Part shown: positions 34,791 through 53,564 of the stretch, piece by piece
Position numbering within the stretch: position 1 is the stretch's first letter
How the letters are laid out: each line of letters begins with the position of its first letter
From: Gamsiella multidivaricata
Taxonomy: Eukaryota > Mortierellomycota > Mortierellomycetes > Mortierellales > Mortierellaceae
Direction: 5' to 3'
Length of the DNA stretch: 64,000 nt
Assembly: GCF_025024155.1 (NCBI RefSeq)
Contig: NW_026251716.1
Span: 434,001 to 498,000, forward strand
Position numbers and translations under genes: made by a program
Notes under the pieces: generated by a model
The model's input: only the letters and a program-made list of their open reading frames with translations
The model's database searches: none
What the model was told of the DNA's origin: nothing

Positions 34791-36689
34791 GATGTTACGA
34801 GGATGTAGTGGGTTGAATGAGATGAGAGAAGAGGTAAGGGTGGGATGATGAGAAGAAGAGAAGAGGTGAGTGAGCGATGGGGAGGAGGAATAAAAAGTGC
34901 ACTGTTTTGGTTCCTGAAATATTTTTTCGCACGGTGCAAAAATGGAAATAGAAAGCATCCACAGAAGCCACGTTTCGCAGTCCGGTCTAAAGTCAAACGC
35001 AAGCGCGATGTCGAAAAGCAAAGGTCAGAGCAGCACGCAGTACAGCTCCTTCTTTCAGTTATTTTATTTCAGTCGCTGTTATTGTTAGATAATGATAAAT
35101 AATAGAAGAATAGGTCGCGCTGAACAGAACAGCGCATTTACAGCAAACAGGGAGCGAGAATGGACCGTAGTCCAATGCTGGGTACTTGTGGAAAGACCAC
35201 CCCACGAAGAGAGACTTCCTCCTGTGATTGACCCATATATTTCGCTCCCATTGAGGCGTTCCAGAGCCTAGTAAGCTAATTTGTGAAAACAGAGGTGGAT
35301 GCCGCGTCATAATTCATTCACTCAAGACCTTGCACAACGCCCTACCATCTCTATGCAGGAGGACGTGTCCATCCTTGGCAGCTTTCATCTCGATTGTCGT
35401 GACTATTGGATTGCCACAATATCTACTCCTAAGCTGTTTTTCTGTCGCCAGTACTCGTTTACTTATCCCGCTTATCATGCTTACTGGCCATTATCATTGA
35501 ACTGCGGTTTAGTGAGGCCGGACTTGGGACATTTAATACTCGTGAAGTATTCGTGGCTACTCTCCATCGATTAGTTCAAAACGATATGGAAATGCTACAG
35601 AGAGAGTATAAGATATCCGTACCCGTGATCATATTATCCTTTACCCTTCTTCTGGCTAAGAGAAGCAGGGATACATAGTCTTATTACTGACCGTTTTTCA
35701 GTCCTGTTGAAGCATCGTAGGTCTTGAGGCCAATACAGACAACTACACTTGCCACAGGCGCTTTGTTACGGATCCTTCGAATTGCCTATTTACACATAAC
35801 ATTCCTGATTGCGTGTTCCATGTGTGTGGTTCAGGCCGTATTTCAAGTAAACCATCGGACAGTGACGCTGCCGAAAGTATTACTGCTTGATGAAAGAAGT
35901 GAAAGATGTTAGGGCATAGTTAGAAATATAGGAACGCATGTGAATGCCATTGTTCTGCGATCTTGTGTACCTTATAAAAGAGAGACAGCCATCGCCCAAC
36001 AGCAATTCCGAATCCATCACTGAGTTCTTCATGGTACTTGAATTGTTCACATACCAGTGCTGGCTGGACTCTGTAATTAAAATTAGTGATATTACGATGC
36101 GCATGTCACCGAGGATGACAAACTTTATTGCTTGTTGACTATGGACGCGTATTTAAAGGTCATAGCCAGGTCTAACCAATGTATCGAACCACCAACGATA
36201 ATTAGATTGTACGCGGCAAAAAACGCTCCCCCAATACGAATGCTATCTCCCCGGCTCTACAACATCACTGAGGACTCCATTGAGTTCAGGTGGCAGGGTT
36301 TTACAGCACGTTTTCATCGTTTATTTTGAAGGATCTATATATCGCTACAGAATTTTGACATTTCTTCATCACTCCTGGATCGTGCGACTGAACCAACTTT
36401 TTGCGCATCGGAGCACGCCGTTGTCTTCTCAAGCACCAGTTTGCTTACACTAGCCGCGAGCGTTTTTCTCAAAAACCATTTCCTCATCTTCATCCTCATC
36501 CAAAATTTCATCTCAGTCCAGACACGACTTTCTACAAAATAGAGCACGGTATCGACTTTCCAGGCACCGATTTACCTATACCAGCCTTGGGCGTTTCTTC
36601 ATAAAGCGCGTTTTCAGAATCCCCATTGCCGTTTATCAATTTCAGATGCCACTCAAACGTTATCAAGGCATGGCCAATCTCTGTCTGTC
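34791..36689. other. Intergenic region upstream of cystathionine beta-synthase
   Basis: About 1.9 kb: promoter of the minus-strand CBS gene, then sequence without a supportable gene. A degenerate direct repeat of about 60 bp is visible, with similar strings beginning GCACGCCGTTGTCTTCTC near 36413 and GCACGGTATCGACTTTCC near 36544, both followed by AAGCACC/AGGCACC and GCGTTT. Confidence 0.45.
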
Positions 36690-37653
36690 ATGAACCATAA
36701 GAAAAGACAAGGCATTCGTCTATACTTCCGTTTACACCACAACCGACGTAGGAAGAAGGAGCGACGCGAGAAGAGTATCGACCAACACATTGCGAACGGG
36801 TTGGCCGTAGATTAGGACGAAGCCTTGGATGTTGTGGAAGATGGCTTCAACGACTATGATATACAAGTTGCCAAAGTCATGTCCTTCTCTGAAGCCCATG
36901 CTACTTCGCCGGACAAGTCATCCACGAAAAATTCAAGGAAATGCCCCTACACTGATCCTTTTTCCGAAACTCTGTCCACCAATCTGGAAAAAGAGGAAGA
37001 GCCAATAACCTCGGAGACCTTGGAGATGATTGAGAAGCTGCAGAAGGTCGAGCTATTGCAGAGCCAGATCAGAGAATTGCGGAAGATCGCGCCTCCCAGC
37101 AATACGTTCGCTTCAGTCAAACAGCATAAATGGCACTCAGGAAAAAAGTGTGTCTGTAGTGGAGCGTAGAGCAGTACTTAATTGCTACGAGTTTTGCAAG
37201 GGAGAAAAAAGAGAACGCGAAAATCGCTACGATATCGGATCCTTTTCTACGAGCGGCCTATTACATGGGACCCTCACTCCACACCGTTAAGAATATCGTG
37301 TTGAGAAAGGATAACGGAGACGCTCAAGGTAAACATCCACGCTACAATCACAATTTATCGTTTGCTTCAGACTTTTGACGAATCGCAACGGAAATGAACA
37401 CCGAGGAACAAGCTGTTAATCTTAGAGTCCTTTTTAACCGTATCGAGATACCACTTGCAGAGCAATTCAAGGCTCCAAGCAAGGAAGCGATTCGCTGTTG
37501 ATGAAGAAAATGGGCCTCCGTTATCAGGATGTCAGGAGCACTACAAACTTTGTCGAGACCGAGGATATCAAGGCCAAGAGGTGGCGCTACCTTCAAGAGC
37601 GACGGTCCGACAGGCATAAGGACGCCGTGTTTGTATATTTGGACAAGCCCTAA
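36690..37653 (+). pseudogene. Decayed DDE-type (Tc1/IS630-like) transposase
   Basis: Coding remnants lie in one direction but are broken. A 160-codon frame from ATG 36690 to the stop at 37169 is interrupted by TAG at 36813. Around 37150-37320 the trace shifts frame: YEFCKGEKRERENRYDI, then a helix-turn-helix-like MGPSLHTVKNIVLRKDNG. From 37501 a frame reads MKKMGLRYQDVRST, later KRWRYLQERRSDRHKDAVFV, and ends YLDKP with a stop at 37651. The order HTH, then G.RY.DVR, then VYLD (probable first catalytic Asp of the DDE triad) suggests a Tc1/IS630-like transposase; the family assignment is inference. The dispersed repeat (37672-38353) follows immediately, so both are likely one dead element. Confidence 0.5.
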
Positions 37654-37671
37654 TGTAACCAGAGCTGTAGA

Positions 37672-38353
37672 GGATCCCTTCGTCAGTCTCTCTCGGTTCA
37701 GAAGATAATGCGACGGAGACAGAAGATAACGCCAAACTGAATGTTCCGCAGGGTCTATCCTGTGCGCATGAATAAAAGATTTGACGCGAGCTAACCTCAA
37801 TCATAGACGGAGATATATCAGGCTGTCAACCACACCTTGTCCTCGTATTTCCCCGCATTTATCAAGGCCTGCCGAAACAAAAGGCTTCGCGTTCCTGGCA
37901 GTGCATGCCTATACAATTCGTGCTTCTTGGCAACTCTCCATCGCTCTCTACCTTGCAATGCACCTTCATTTCACCACAGCACACCTTTGGCTTTATCAAT
38001 CCTTCTCCTACACATCCCAACTTTTCCTACAGAACTATGCTTCGATGCAAAATATAACTTTTATCCCGGACCTCGGATGGCATACGAGAGCCCTGAATGC
38101 CCTGCAGGCCCAGGCTTGACAGGCCCAGCTCGCGCTTTTTTTCTCTAAGCTCCTCTCCATCCTAGTGCTGCCAGCACCAGTAACGCCACCAGTCGGTAAG
38201 CACTGGAGTCACCTTCAAGCTCTCGACATCCAAGAACGATGCCACGAGGGCTTCCAAAGCGAAGAGGGATTATGGTAAGATGAAGACAACTATGCTGTTT
38301 CAGTGCTCTCATATTACATATTACTAACGGCTCAACTATGGGTTGTAGGATTA
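37672..38353 (+). repeat. Dispersed repeat, copy 2
   Basis: Direct copy of 353-1048, with scattered substitutions and one small deletion near 38118. It starts 18 bp after the last recognisable transposase codon, which suggests it is the 3' part of the transposon. Confidence 0.85.
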
Positions 38354-39233
38354 TAATAAGAAGGCACACACCGTACATTGAATCAGATAACGCGTTCTTG
38401 CCGGCCCAGTGCAACTGGACGATGTTCTATATTTCAATATCTCAAGCATTTTCTGAGGCCGTAGATGTGAAAGTTGTGAACCGAGTATCACGTCAGTTGA
38501 TCTAACGTACACCAAGAAGAGACCCAACCGTATGCTGCTTTTCTCTCCGCCTGCACGTACTTCTTCCACAGTTGAACTAAGCATCAAGGCAAATTCATGC
38601 TGTATTTGAGCAGTAGTGTCGGAGAAGGTGGTGGGGACGAGCGTATTTACTTACGTGATGAGACTAGAAGACTAGGGGCAGTGGATTCCCTCGATCAAAC
38701 AACGAAGTTTGTAGAATATTGCAGTCGGTTTCTTTCATGAGCCGCTGATCTGCGGGCCCTTCTTTCTGCGTGAAGCCTTTTATAACAATACAAAATGACC
38801 GCAGCGTTTCCTCAGACTGACCTATTAAGTGACCAGGGAGCAAGTTCCTCTCTGATGAAGAGGGTCAGCTTTAAACTGAATGATACAAATCGCTACCTCC
38901 AAGTGTCCCGGTTTCTCATCCATTTATATAAGAAAACTTATGAGCCCCTTTCTGAACAGGCCTGGCTGAGCATTATCGACCGAGTTTACATCCACTCCAT
39001 CACTCCATCACTCCATCTGTCCTTTCTTCCATCCCTCCATCACCCTCTTCTTCCCTTCCTTCTTTCAACATCCTTCACCCGGCAGAAAAGGGGTCGTCGC
39101 CTTTTATTTTTATCCACCTCTCGTTTTATTCGCCATTACACACTTCCAGTTCGACCTAAGAGCGAAGGATATCCTCAGCCGTTATTCAATCGCCCATTGC
39201 GGCTGAACACCTTCCCCCCCTTTCATCCCAACC
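38354..39233. other. Leader/promoter region of the formin gene
   Basis: About 880 bp. The part from 38990 is a TCCATCACTCCA-type pyrimidine-rich leader. The open frames here lack coding character. Confidence 0.5.
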
Positions 39234-46086
<6,853 letters not shown>

Positions 46087-46203
46087 ACAATTTAGACAGC
46101 ATAAGCATCTCTTAGTTCATGGCATAGATTCAATACAAAGAGACATTGTCCACGATATAGCTCTGGTTTCTTGATACCCTGCTTCTAGATGTTTATTAGT
46201 TAA

Positions 46204-49200
46204 TCACACTGTGGCGGCCAGAGTGTTGAATCCAACATGGAATAACCAGTCCTTGAGTATGAGTCGATCCATATCCTGAATCTTTGAGGGTTGGTTGCTG
46301 AATGTATCCTCCTCAACACCCTTTGCGGAGCGATTCTTCCCGGCAACACCAAATTGTTCAACAATCCTTTGTCTGACGAGGTTCTGGTACTTTTCTGTTT
46401 TGAAGATGGGCGAGTCGAACTGGTTTTTGTGGCTCACGCTTCGCAGTCTCGATAGCAAGATATCTGTGGTTCCAGCGGACAAGGATATCGCGCTCGAAAG
46501 CGGTACGAGAAACATAGATTCAATCGTCCTTGCTCGATCAGCTACATCCCTGGAGACGTTATTTACACGGTGTTCATCGTCTGCACCTGAAATTTGGTCA
46601 ACCGAAGGAGGGTCATAGCTCGAAGATTCGGATTCGGATCCAGGAATAAGCTGGTCCACAGCCTGGGCGAGAATATCCAGCCTGTGCCTGAACAGATCGG
46701 ACCCTCGCTGGTCTGCGTCCTCGTGTTCGATTGCGAAAGCAACAAGATAACAAGCCAGGTGGAGCACCCCAATTTGCTCAGCACGCACTCGTAGAAAGGC
46801 GCCGTTTGATCGGACGATAGGATCATCAGCATGAGTCCGTGTGTCGATCGTCTGCACCATGTCCTGGACTTGCTGTTGCAGTAGAAGTGCATACTGAGCC
46901 CTCATCTCCAACGCTGCACGAATGGTTGCTGCTCGACTATAGTCGCTTTTTGGGGAAGACGAGTGATCTTCACCTTCAGCTACGAGTACGGAGGATTCCT
47001 GAAGCTGCTTCCGTAGAGATAGTTGCTGGGTTGACTCTTCGAGAAGCAACATGCGTATGCCGCTGATCCTTGCAAGCCTTGAAATATCACCTGGTTGTTG
47101 CTGCTGCTGTAATTCCTGAATCATCGAATGAGAGGGTGAAGACATGTTGTTCTGTTTTGTGTCGTAGCGAAAGCGGAGAGGTTTCTTCTTCTTGGCAAGA
47201 CGGTCCAGTTCCTCTTGATCAAGATGTCGAAGCAAAAATATCCCAAGTACTTTTATCTGGAAGGCGTCAAAGATCCCGCCGTTAGCTGTAGTAGATGGAT
47301 TTTCGTCCGCACACTGTCGAGATTCGTACTCTCTTTGCCAGCAACCTAACGTGTTCCGATTAAAGACAAGGTGCAAGTCTGTGAGAACAAGGACCACCGA
47401 AAGCTGCCCATTAGCACCCACACTCAAATTTCATTCCTGCGCATCTTGCGCTTACGTTCGATAGATGTCAGGACTGTTGACAACAGCAGCGCGGTCTGAG
47501 AGTCATCCAAATCCAAGTCTCCGATATTCGTAGGCATCAAACTGTCAATCATGCCAACCTTCTTATATTTTTCCTTGCGTGCGCTGTCTTCCTCCAGTAC
47601 GTGCTCCATGTTCGAGAACAAGACTAATAGACGGAACAATCTCTCAAGACAGATCTTTGTGATATTCGATTCTCTTTGCTCGCCTAGTTGTCGACTCAAG
47701 TTGAGGTCCATTCCAGAAGGAGACGCTAAATCTGAGACAAGGGCTCTGTGATGAGGACGCATATTGGATCCGATACTTCCGATTGCCTCGATAGCCCGAA
47801 CTGCCACTTCCACATGCGCCTCAATCGAGTGTCTATCCAATTTGGCCCGAGATGGTTTTTGCAGCAGCATCAGGGACTTCATCCCAGCGACTTCGCACAT
47901 GTGCTCCAGGATGAAGGTCGATGCTGAATCCGATATAGCAGTTGATAGGGCGACTGTGGTGCACAGGTTCAGCCTTTGAAACTTAATCACGCTTGAATCG
48001 GTTGCCCTACGAAACGAAGTGTTGAAACATAGGCATGTCAGCTACGGCTATGCGGAAATGCTAAAAACAGAATCCAACCACTTGTAGGACTCCTGATATT
48101 TTTGCTTACCGGCAGAACAACGCGGAGAGGTCTTGCGTGGCGTTATGCTGAAGTCTTCCAGTAGTTTCTACTACGAGCGCAAGATGACATAAAGACGCAT
48201 GGACCAACTCTGGTATGGAGGAGTTCAGGTGCTTGAGCAGGGTTTCTATCCGCAATAAAGAATGAAAATATAAGTCATTACTTCGGAACGACTTTATCGT
48301 TTATGAAAGGCGCAAGAAAGCAGATAGTACATTGTGGTTACCTTCCATCGTCTTTTGAAGATCTTCTTGGATTTCGTTCAGATCTTGGCACAGCCAGATA
48401 AACAACCGCAGTGTAGCCATTTGGACCGCAAGCGATGGATGCTGTAGCCCCTCATCTACGTTATTCTAGTATTTCGCGGTGGCAAATTTGAAGCGACAAA
48501 AGGGGATGTTAACGCGATGCAGCCTGTTTTCCATCGAGTAAGAAAATAGAAAATAGGAAAATAGCGCTGATATGCATGTCCTACATACCATAATCTCATA
48601 GATTTCGTCGTTAGTCTGTGGTTTATACCGACAGAGAACTCCGAGGATGACCTGTAACTGACTTGGGTTCCAGTCTTTATAACGCCGAATGAGATGTGCC
48701 ATAATGTTCTGGTTGATTACGATCCCACCTTCGTCCGCAAGGATGGTCTCCAACGCCAGAATCGCATTCACAGCCACTTGAGTGTCTCGATCACGCAGCA
48801 TTTCGTAGAGCTTGTCTACAATCTCACTCTCTATATTGTAATTCACGAGCAGATATCAGCTTCTACACGGTTAGCCTTCAGACGATGCCAATTTTGTTAG
48901 AAAGAATGAGAGCGTTAGTTATTCCTTTCTTACCAAGAACAAAGATTGGATCCAGCTCAAAGAGCGAGATGCAAGCCATGACCGCTGTCTTCCTGACATG
49001 CGCATTTTTATCCTGAAACCCCTTACTCAGAGGCTGCAGTAAAAACCGCAATACGCTTCGTTGTCTACAACACAGTGTTAGTCAGGATCCTTGCTGGTCG
49101 TTCTCGTACTCAAACTATTTGAATGCCAATCTGTTCAAGTACGGCGTATTTACCCAAGCGAGCACAGAGTGCGCAGAGCGAGAGATCGCACCATCGGGTC

Positions 49201-49615
49201 GAGATCAGCACAGTCCTGGTGCAAGGTGTTGATGCTCAAGAAGCACAGTTCCTCGTTCGTACGGCCGTACTTGGCTAGAAATGCGTAGGCAGCCTTCTTT
49301 ATGGTAATGTCGCGTGTCGATGCGGACTAAACATACGTTTATCGCGTTAGTAAACGCGTAGGAACAGAAAAAACGCGCATCGTTTAGCAAGGAATATTAT
49401 TGGTTATTCAGCTGCATATAGGTACTAACCGATACTACGGCGGCAAATGTAGAGGAGACGTCTATGCCCTGGCCCATAAGTTCTTGCACACGCTGCATAA
49501 GCTGCCCATGGTTGGAGGGCTGCTTGAATGCTTCGGCTAGTTCCGCGACATCCATCGCTGTCAGATTCGCGTTTTCGGTCGATGGGTATGGAAGTAGGAT
49601 GAAATGATGAGGCAT
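46204..49615 (-). CDS. Beta-adaptin of an AP clathrin-adaptor-type complex, AP-4 beta-like
   Basis: Eight exons on the minus strand: 49615-49430, 49326-49154, 49064-48934, 48830-48589, 48465-48342, 48245-48110, 48006-47456 and 47378-46204, giving about 905 aa. Beta-adaptins are trunk subunits that assemble with a partner adaptin, mu and sigma in coat formation. The N-terminal HEAT-like solenoid is clear: QELMGQGIDVSSTF, then CFLSINTLHQDCADLDPMVR, KGFQDKNAHVRKTAVMACIS, LYEMLRDRDTQVAVNAILAL and ILADEGGIVINQNIMAHLIR with LGVLCRYKPQTNDEIYEIM. The EGGIVIN motif and RYKP...DEIYEI favour the AP-4 beta type over AP-1/2/3. The C-terminal half is divergent and Gln/Ser-rich, with no recognisable appendage. 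The last acceptor is ambiguous (47378 or 47345; both keep frame). It converges on the formin gene with 117 bp between stops. Confidence 0.8.
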
Positions 49616-49935
49616 GTTCAAAGTGCTCGTGTACTTCAGCAGTCACCTCATTTAGATGCAGGCTGAACCAAGGTATCGCGTCCTCTGCCGGGCGTTAGTC
49701 ACAATCTGGCCGCTCATTAATATTTAACCTTCAGGGCACCAGGTTTCAGGCGCCAGGCAGCGTACTCCATCCACCTGTACCCATTATTTAAGAAATTTCT
49801 TTAAATCCGCCCCTTCAGATATCTCCCGGCGTATTTTGAATTTTCTTCTTTGCTTTCAAGATTGGATCTTGAAGAGCATTTTTAAAAACAAGTAAGCTTG
49901 AAGCGGGATTTGTAGACAAAGGAGTAGTCAGGTTG

Positions 49936-50271
49936 TTACAGGCAAGCGCTTAAAGAGACAGAAAATGGTTTACTTGGGCACTGGTAAGTCACAGCAGCGG
50001 ATTTAAGTTCGACAATGTCAATAACTGGAACCCCCATTGAAAGAGCACAGCACGATAGGGATGCACCAGCAGGAGTGTAGGATGGACGGGCTCTCATGCC
50101 TTTCTCGTGAGACAAAAGACTGTCCGTTCCTTCCCATTCGCTCCCTGAGAATACAGCCAATGGCGCTATGGTATGAGTCATTCTGAATACGTGAAAATAA
50201 ATAAATATGTACGAAGTATAGATGTCGCCGGAACCATTGACATACGCGACTAGAACTGTGGTTCTCACCAT
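49936..50271 (-). CDS. Small hypothetical protein (111 aa)
   Basis: An ATG-initiated frame between the beta-adaptin and methionine synthase genes, starting MVRTTVLVAYVNGSGDIYTS. A possible 30-nt in-frame intron (donor GTACAT, acceptor TTCAG, about 50222-50193) could remove the hydrophobic YIFIYFHVFR segment, but that is shorter than any other intron here. No family was recognised. It may be a real small gene or a chance frame. Confidence 0.3.
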   Translation of the reverse strand: MVRTTVLVAYVNGSGDIYTSYIFIYFHVFRMTHTIAPLAVFSGSEWEGTDSLLSHEKGMRARPSYTPAGASLSCCALSMGVPVIDIVELKSAAVTYQCPSKPFSVSLSACL

Positions 50272-50897
50272 TCTTCTAGGTTCATGCAGCAGTTGCTAAA
50301 GCCTAGGCGAGTCATCTGCTTTCGACATATCTCAAAACGAAACCAAACTAGAGGGGCAACAAGGAAGCATATGTCACTTTACAAGGTCCCCATAATCCGC
50401 ACAAAAAAAAAAAAAAAAAAAAAATGGACAGGAACAGGTCCAGGACAAATGCGTGAATGGTGTTACCACTGCACATGGGCGCCAGCAGTTGGATTCGTTT
50501 TAGTCCAGGTTGGTATTTTTTGACGTGTAATTGTGGGCGTAAAAATGCAGGGAAAAAAGGAAGGGGACGTTTTGATCGCCCCTCCCGGTGCATGACTGTA
50601 TGTTTGTGCGCGTTATTTTCGTGTGCAAGCGGAAGTATCTGCTGGACAGCAATAAAATATATCTGCACCCCAAGGCACCACAGCATCCGGCTTATTCTGC
50701 ACTATTCATCGCGAGGACTGTGGCGGGTACAAGTTTGAGTGCAGAGGGCTGAAAAAATGATGTGATTTCGTCCTGTGGTGCGAGGTGAAATTGCACACGA
50801 TGATTGGCTGTCAAGGTAGCGTTGAGCCATCCCCAGTCCAGAGGAGAGATTCGCCCAAAAAGCAGTCTTGTTCCCCAGCCTCCGAACTCCTCGCGGC

Positions 50898-50906
50898 TAT
50901 AAAAAG
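50898..50906 (+). promoter_or_regulatory. TATA box of the methionine synthase gene
   Basis: TATAAAAAG, 160 nt upstream of the start codon. An inverted CCAAT box (ATTGG) lies about 95 nt further upstream, near 50802. This strong core promoter fits the highly biased codon use of the gene. Confidence 0.55.
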
Positions 50907-51057
50907 GTCCCGTTCATCGCCCTTCGATCTTTTTTCTTCTTCTCTTTGCAGATCCCACTTCGTACTCAACTATCCCCAAAAAAGATCCCTGTTACCGGTT
51001 CTTTTACCCTCCACGCAAAGACACACTCGCTCACAAATCCCATAACTACACATCACA

Positions 51058-53564
51058 ATGGTTCACGCTACCAACTTGGGTTTCCCCAGAATCGTAAGTG
51101 TGGATTAATTCGCTGTGCTGTGGATCCGTTGTTTTTTCGTTATCAAATTGAACTCTGACCCAAAGTATATCTTATCTGATCCTTTTTCATATACAGGGTG
51201 CTCAACGCGAGACCAAGAAGATCGTCGAGGCCTTCTGGGCTGGCAAAGTCAACGAGCAGGCTCTCGACGAGGCTGCCGTCAAGCTGCGTGCCGAGAATTG
51301 GAAGCTCCAGCAGGGACAGGGTCTCTCTCAGATCCCTTCTGGCGACTTCTCCTTCTACGATCATGTCCTTGACCATTCCGTCATGTTCAACGTCATCCCC
51401 CAGCGTTTCCGCCATCTCGCTGCTGGCCACGAGCGCAACTTTGCCATCGGACGTGGTATCCAGAAACCGGCTACCGAGACCCAGGAAAAGGTCGACATCG
51501 AGGCCCAAGAGATGAAGAAGTGGTTTGACACCAACTATCACTACATTGTCCCCGAGTTCGAGGCCAACCAGACCTTCCACCTCGTTGCCCAGGCCAAGAC
51601 CGTCCAAGAGTTCAACGAGGCGAAGGCCCTCGGTATCCACACCCGTCCCGTCGTCCTTGGTCCCCTGTCCTTCCTTTTGCTTGGTAAAGCTGCCAAGAAT
51701 TCCGCCGGCCTTGAGCTCATTTCCCTTCTCCCCAAGGTCCTCCCCATCTACGAGGAGCTCTTTGCCAAGCTCGCTGAGGCTGGTGCCGACTGGATCCAGG
51801 TCGATGAGCCCATCCTCGCCCTCGACCTCGCTCCCAGTGTCATCGCTCATTTCCAGGAGACTTACACTCGTCTGACCGCTGCTGCTCCCTCGCTCAAGTT
51901 CTTGATCGCCACCTACTTCGGCCGCATTGGTGACAACGTCTCCTTCATCAAGGACTCTGGCGTTGCTGGTCTTCATATCGATCTCGTCCGTGCCCCCGAA
52001 CAGATCGAACATGTCATTGCTAACCTCAGCCAGACTCAGGTCCTCTCCCTCGGCTTGGTTGATGGCCGTAACATCTGGAAGACCAACCTCGCCGATGCCC
52101 TCAAGCTGGCCCAGACCGCTGTCGCTGCTCTCGGCTCGGAGCGTGTCTTCATTGCTCCTTCTTGCTCTCTGTTGCACACCCCTGTAACCCTCCGCTTTGA
52201 GAACCGTCTCAAGACTAAGAACCCTGAACTCTATGACTGGCTCGCCTACTCCGAGGAGAAGTGCAAGGAGGTCCATACCCTCGCCCATGCTCTCAACCAC
52301 GGTGTCGAGTCCGTCAAGGCTGAATTGGAGGCCAACGCTGCTTCGATCGAGGCTCGTCGCACTTCCTCCCACACCACCAACAGTGCCGTTCGTGAGCGTC
52401 TCGCCGCCATTGCTCCCGACCAGCTCCGCCGCCGCAGCGAGTTTAGCCAGCGCCAGGCCCAGCAGCATGCTGCTCACCCTCTGCCCGAGTTCCCCACCAC
52501 CACCATTGGCTCCTTCCCCCAGACCAAGGAGATCCGTTTGGCTCGTGCCAAGTTTACCAAGGGCGAGATCGACGAGGCTGCCTACCATGACTTCATTAAA
52601 AAGGAGATCGCATACTGCGTCCAGGAGCAGGAGAAGCTCAACATCGATGTCCTCGTCCACGGTGAGGCTGAGCGTAACGACATGGTTGCCTACTTCGGTG
52701 AGCGTTTGGAAGGATACATTTTCTCCGAGAACGGCTGGATCGCCTCCTACGGTTCCCGCTGCGTCCGTCCTCCAATTATTTTCGGCGATGTCTATCGCGA
52801 GAAGAAGATGACAGTCGCTGAGACCGTCTATGCTCAGTCCCTTACCAGCAAACCCATGAAGGGCATGTTGACTGGCCCCGTCACCTGCTTGCAGTGGTCC
52901 TTCGTCCGCGATGATATTCCTCGCTCAGTCGTCTGCACCCAATTGGCCCTTGCCATCCGTGATGAGGTCGTTGACTTGGAGGAGGCTGGTATCGTCCACA
53001 TCCAGGTCGATGAGCCTGCCATTCGTGAGGGCCTTCCTCTCCGCTCTGTCGATTTTAATTTCTACCTCCAGTGGGCCGTCGACGCCTTCTTGCTTTCAAC
53101 CACCGGTGTCAAAGACACGACCGTCATCCACACCCACATGTGCTACAGTGATTTCCAGGACATCTTCCAGGCCATTCGCCGCATGGATGCTGACGTCTTG
53201 ACCATCGAGAACTCCAAGAGTGACATGAGGATCTTGGGCGCCTTCTCGACTCACGGCTATGCCGCCGAGATTGGACCTGGTGTCTTCGACATCCATTCTC
53301 CCCGTGTTCCTTCCGTCCAGGAGATGAAGGAACGTGCCGATGCCATGTTGCAGTAAGTTTGGTACCTATTTGGGCCTTGTGTTGTTTGCAATCTCGTCTT
53401 CAGGTTTTAACATACCGTTTCCAACCTTGCGCTTTAGCTACATTCCCCGCCGCAACCTCTGGATCAACCCCGATTGCGGTCTCAAGACCCGTGGTTGGAA
53501 GGAGGTCCGCGAGTCATTGACCAATATGGTTGCTGTGGCCGAGGCGCTCCGTGCCTCTGCATAA
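51058..53564 (+). CDS. MET6: Cobalamin-independent methionine synthase (5-methyltetrahydropteroyltriglutamate-homocysteine methyltransferase)
   Basis: Three exons: 51058-51093, 51197-53352 and 53438-53564, giving 772 aa, the usual length for fungal Met6. It transfers the methyl group from 5-methyl-THF-polyglutamate to homocysteine in the cytosol. It begins [12 protein letters not shown] joined to [14 protein letters not shown]. The catalytic C-terminal barrel begins at [15 protein letters not shown]. Zinc/homocysteine ligands are visible in [11 protein letters not shown] (His and Cys near 657-659), ENSKSD (Glu) and NPDCGLKTR (Cys near 743). Codon usage is strongly biased to C-ending codons, indicating high expression, and this creates long antisense and off-frame open frames. 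It shares the homocysteine pool with the cystathionine beta-synthase at 32.7-34.8 kb. Confidence 0.98.

Larger units (their letters stand above)
49616..51057. other. Intergenic region upstream of methionine synthase
   Basis: About 1.4 kb containing a 111-codon minus-strand frame (listed separately), an A21 tract near 50403 and the methionine synthase promoter. Confidence 0.5.

Noticed and set aside
51143..52660. 505-codon open frame antisense to methionine synthase
   Set aside because: It is a by-product of the strongly C-ending codon bias of the real gene; its Leu/Gly/Glu-rich translation has no domain order and no own promoter or splice signals.
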